Shown here piece after piece: positions 63,420-64,000 of a stretch of 64,000 bases of DNA. Source of the DNA: CANIGN01 sp041391385 (GTDB lineage: Bacteria; Bdellovibrionota; UBA2428); assembly GCA_041391385.1 (NCBI GenBank), contig JAWKOD010000002.1, positions 620,001 through 684,000 of the forward strand. Direction: 5' to 3'. Numbering within the stretch: position 1 is the stretch's first letter; the number at the start of each line of letters is the position of its first letter. Below the pieces are notes generated by a model. It did not search any database. It saw only the letters and a list, made by a program, of their open reading frames with translations, and was not told where the DNA came from. A program made the position numbers and the translations under genes.

Positions 63420-64000
63420 ATGTCTGAAATGCTAAAGGCTCTTAGTCGCATTTTTATTCGATCATTATGCGCAGCCCTCTGTTACGGAATGGTCTTTACT
63501 TATCCCTCGTGGACTTTGTTCGGGCGAATTGCACACGCAAGTACAGCTCCTGGGTCTGAGGGGACAGTTGCAGCACCAACTCCAGACGAAATGAAAGTCG
63601 ACGATAAGCCTGCTCCTCCTCCTCCTCCAATCCCAACTACTCCAGCAAATGTACCCACTCCTTCTCGTCCTAAGCCACCTGCTGCAGCTCCTTCTCGTGG
63701 AAGCGGGCACGATAAGCCTGATGGAAGACCAGTCTCATCTGAAGGCGATAAAGAGAAAGACAAGAAACCTACACCTATCCCACCTGGATCAAGTTGTAGT
63801 GATGATAATTTTTATATGAAAGCAGTCGAAGGGCTGGGCGATGTAGCGTCTGGAAACCTTTGTAGTTCTGATAGGTATAACAATGCACCAGTGAGTCCAA
63901 ATTGTTGGAAGCAAGTCTTTACACTTTTGGGTGCGGCCCAAGCAAATGCGAATGCTATAGCGAATCCTGATTCTGATCGAAACGCAGCTACTGCGGCTGC
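63420..64000 (+). CDS. Exported Pro/Ala-rich protein, partial (runs off window)
   Basis: From ATG 63420, preceded by GGGGAGA, the frame is open to the window end (193 residues). It has a signal peptide (SLCAALCYGMVFTYPSW ... AHA) and a Pro-rich linker (KPAPPPPPIPTT). A Cys-containing helical segment follows (NFYMKAVEGLGDVASGNLC, NCWKQVFTLLGAAQANANA), similar in style to the Cys/Ala-rich start of the preceding gene. I do not recognise it. The 151-nt gap before it (63269-63419) is AT-rich with no clear terminator. Confidence 0.6.
   Translation, partial: MSEMLKALSRIFIRSLCAALCYGMVFTYPSWTLFGRIAHASTAPGSEGTVAAPTPDEMKVDDKPAPPPPPIPTTPANVPTPSRPKPPAAAPSRGSGHDKPDGRPVSSEGDKEKDKKPTPIPPGSSCSDDNFYMKAVEGLGDVASGNLCSSDRYNNAPVSPNCWKQVFTLLGAAQANANAIANPDSDRNAATAA

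Noticed and set aside
1..64000. tRNA, rRNA, prophage or insertion-sequence transposase genes
   Set aside because: I found no cloverleaf-like sequence, no rRNA segment, and no transposase, integrase or phage structural gene.

Overview
The window is a compact, gene-dense stretch of a Gram-negative bacterial chromosome with roughly mid-40s percent GC by eye. Supporting features are lipoproteins with lipobox cysteines, periplasmic enzymes, a type IV pilus retraction ATPase, a pilin-like protein, two PilZ proteins and many small secreted proteins with no recognisable family. Housekeeping genes are interleaved with secreted proteases, adhesins and wall-active proteins. That style resembles Bdellovibrionota/Oligoflexia, but this is inference; no rRNA or tRNA is present to fix the taxonomy.

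Layout. 0-7 kb: the end of a cbpA-cbpM chaperone pair, hemF, and a secreted-protein operon with one intact subtilase lipoprotein followed by a paralogue that has lost all three catalytic residues. 7-13 kb: comF/comM, a tryptophanase-family lyase, uvrA. 13.3-16.8 kb: four genes (arginase family, two secreted proteins, a RodZ-like protein) that can be read only by crossing many single-base frameshifts. 17-24.3 kb: pilT, rng, a DnaA-box palindrome region, a divergent DnaA paralogue, phoH and a PilZ gene. 24.5-30.3 kb: a secreted protein and a very large repetitive surface protein interrupted by one in-frame TGA. 30.6-38.5 kb: a membrane zincin, a frameshifted acyl-CoA dehydrogenase, several unknown secreted proteins, a probable PD-(D/E)XK nuclease and a probable clan-CD-like hydrolase (both frameshifted), and an MnmC-N-type methyltransferase. 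38.5-44.5 kb: typA, a serine-tract pilin-like gene, a lysozyme-like coiled-coil protein and a second PilZ gene. 44.7-55.3 kb: prs-rplY-pth-ychF, then an amidase, ggt, rph-rdgB, a thioredoxin-fold protein and a copper ATPase. 55.3-61.5 kb (minus strand): a cysteine-repeat protein, sufE, a stomatin/NfeD pair and a pantothenate/CoA block (panD, coaX, panC, panB, DUF2520-like). 61.5-64 kb: a cluster of dispersed repeats abutting a sigma-28-like promoter, then two low-complexity secreted proteins.

How they work together. The pan block covers pantothenate synthesis and its phosphorylation, except for a classical ketopantoate reductase; the DUF2520-like gene is the only candidate for that step. prs-rplY-pth-ychF is a common nucleotide/translation cluster. 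Type IV pilus functions (PilT, the pilin-like protein, perhaps the PilZ proteins) are scattered. The secreted enzymes (subtilase, amidase, lysozyme-like protein, zincin, nuclease-like and clan-CD-like proteins) form a hydrolytic arsenal that would suit a predator or surface-degrading organism.

The least ordinary items are the subtilase plus dead-subtilase pair, the DnaA paralogue behind a perfect 14-bp DnaA-box palindrome, a 40-bp dispersed repeat family with one perfect 39-bp inverted pair, and the concentration of frameshifts in accessory genes while large housekeeping genes are clean.
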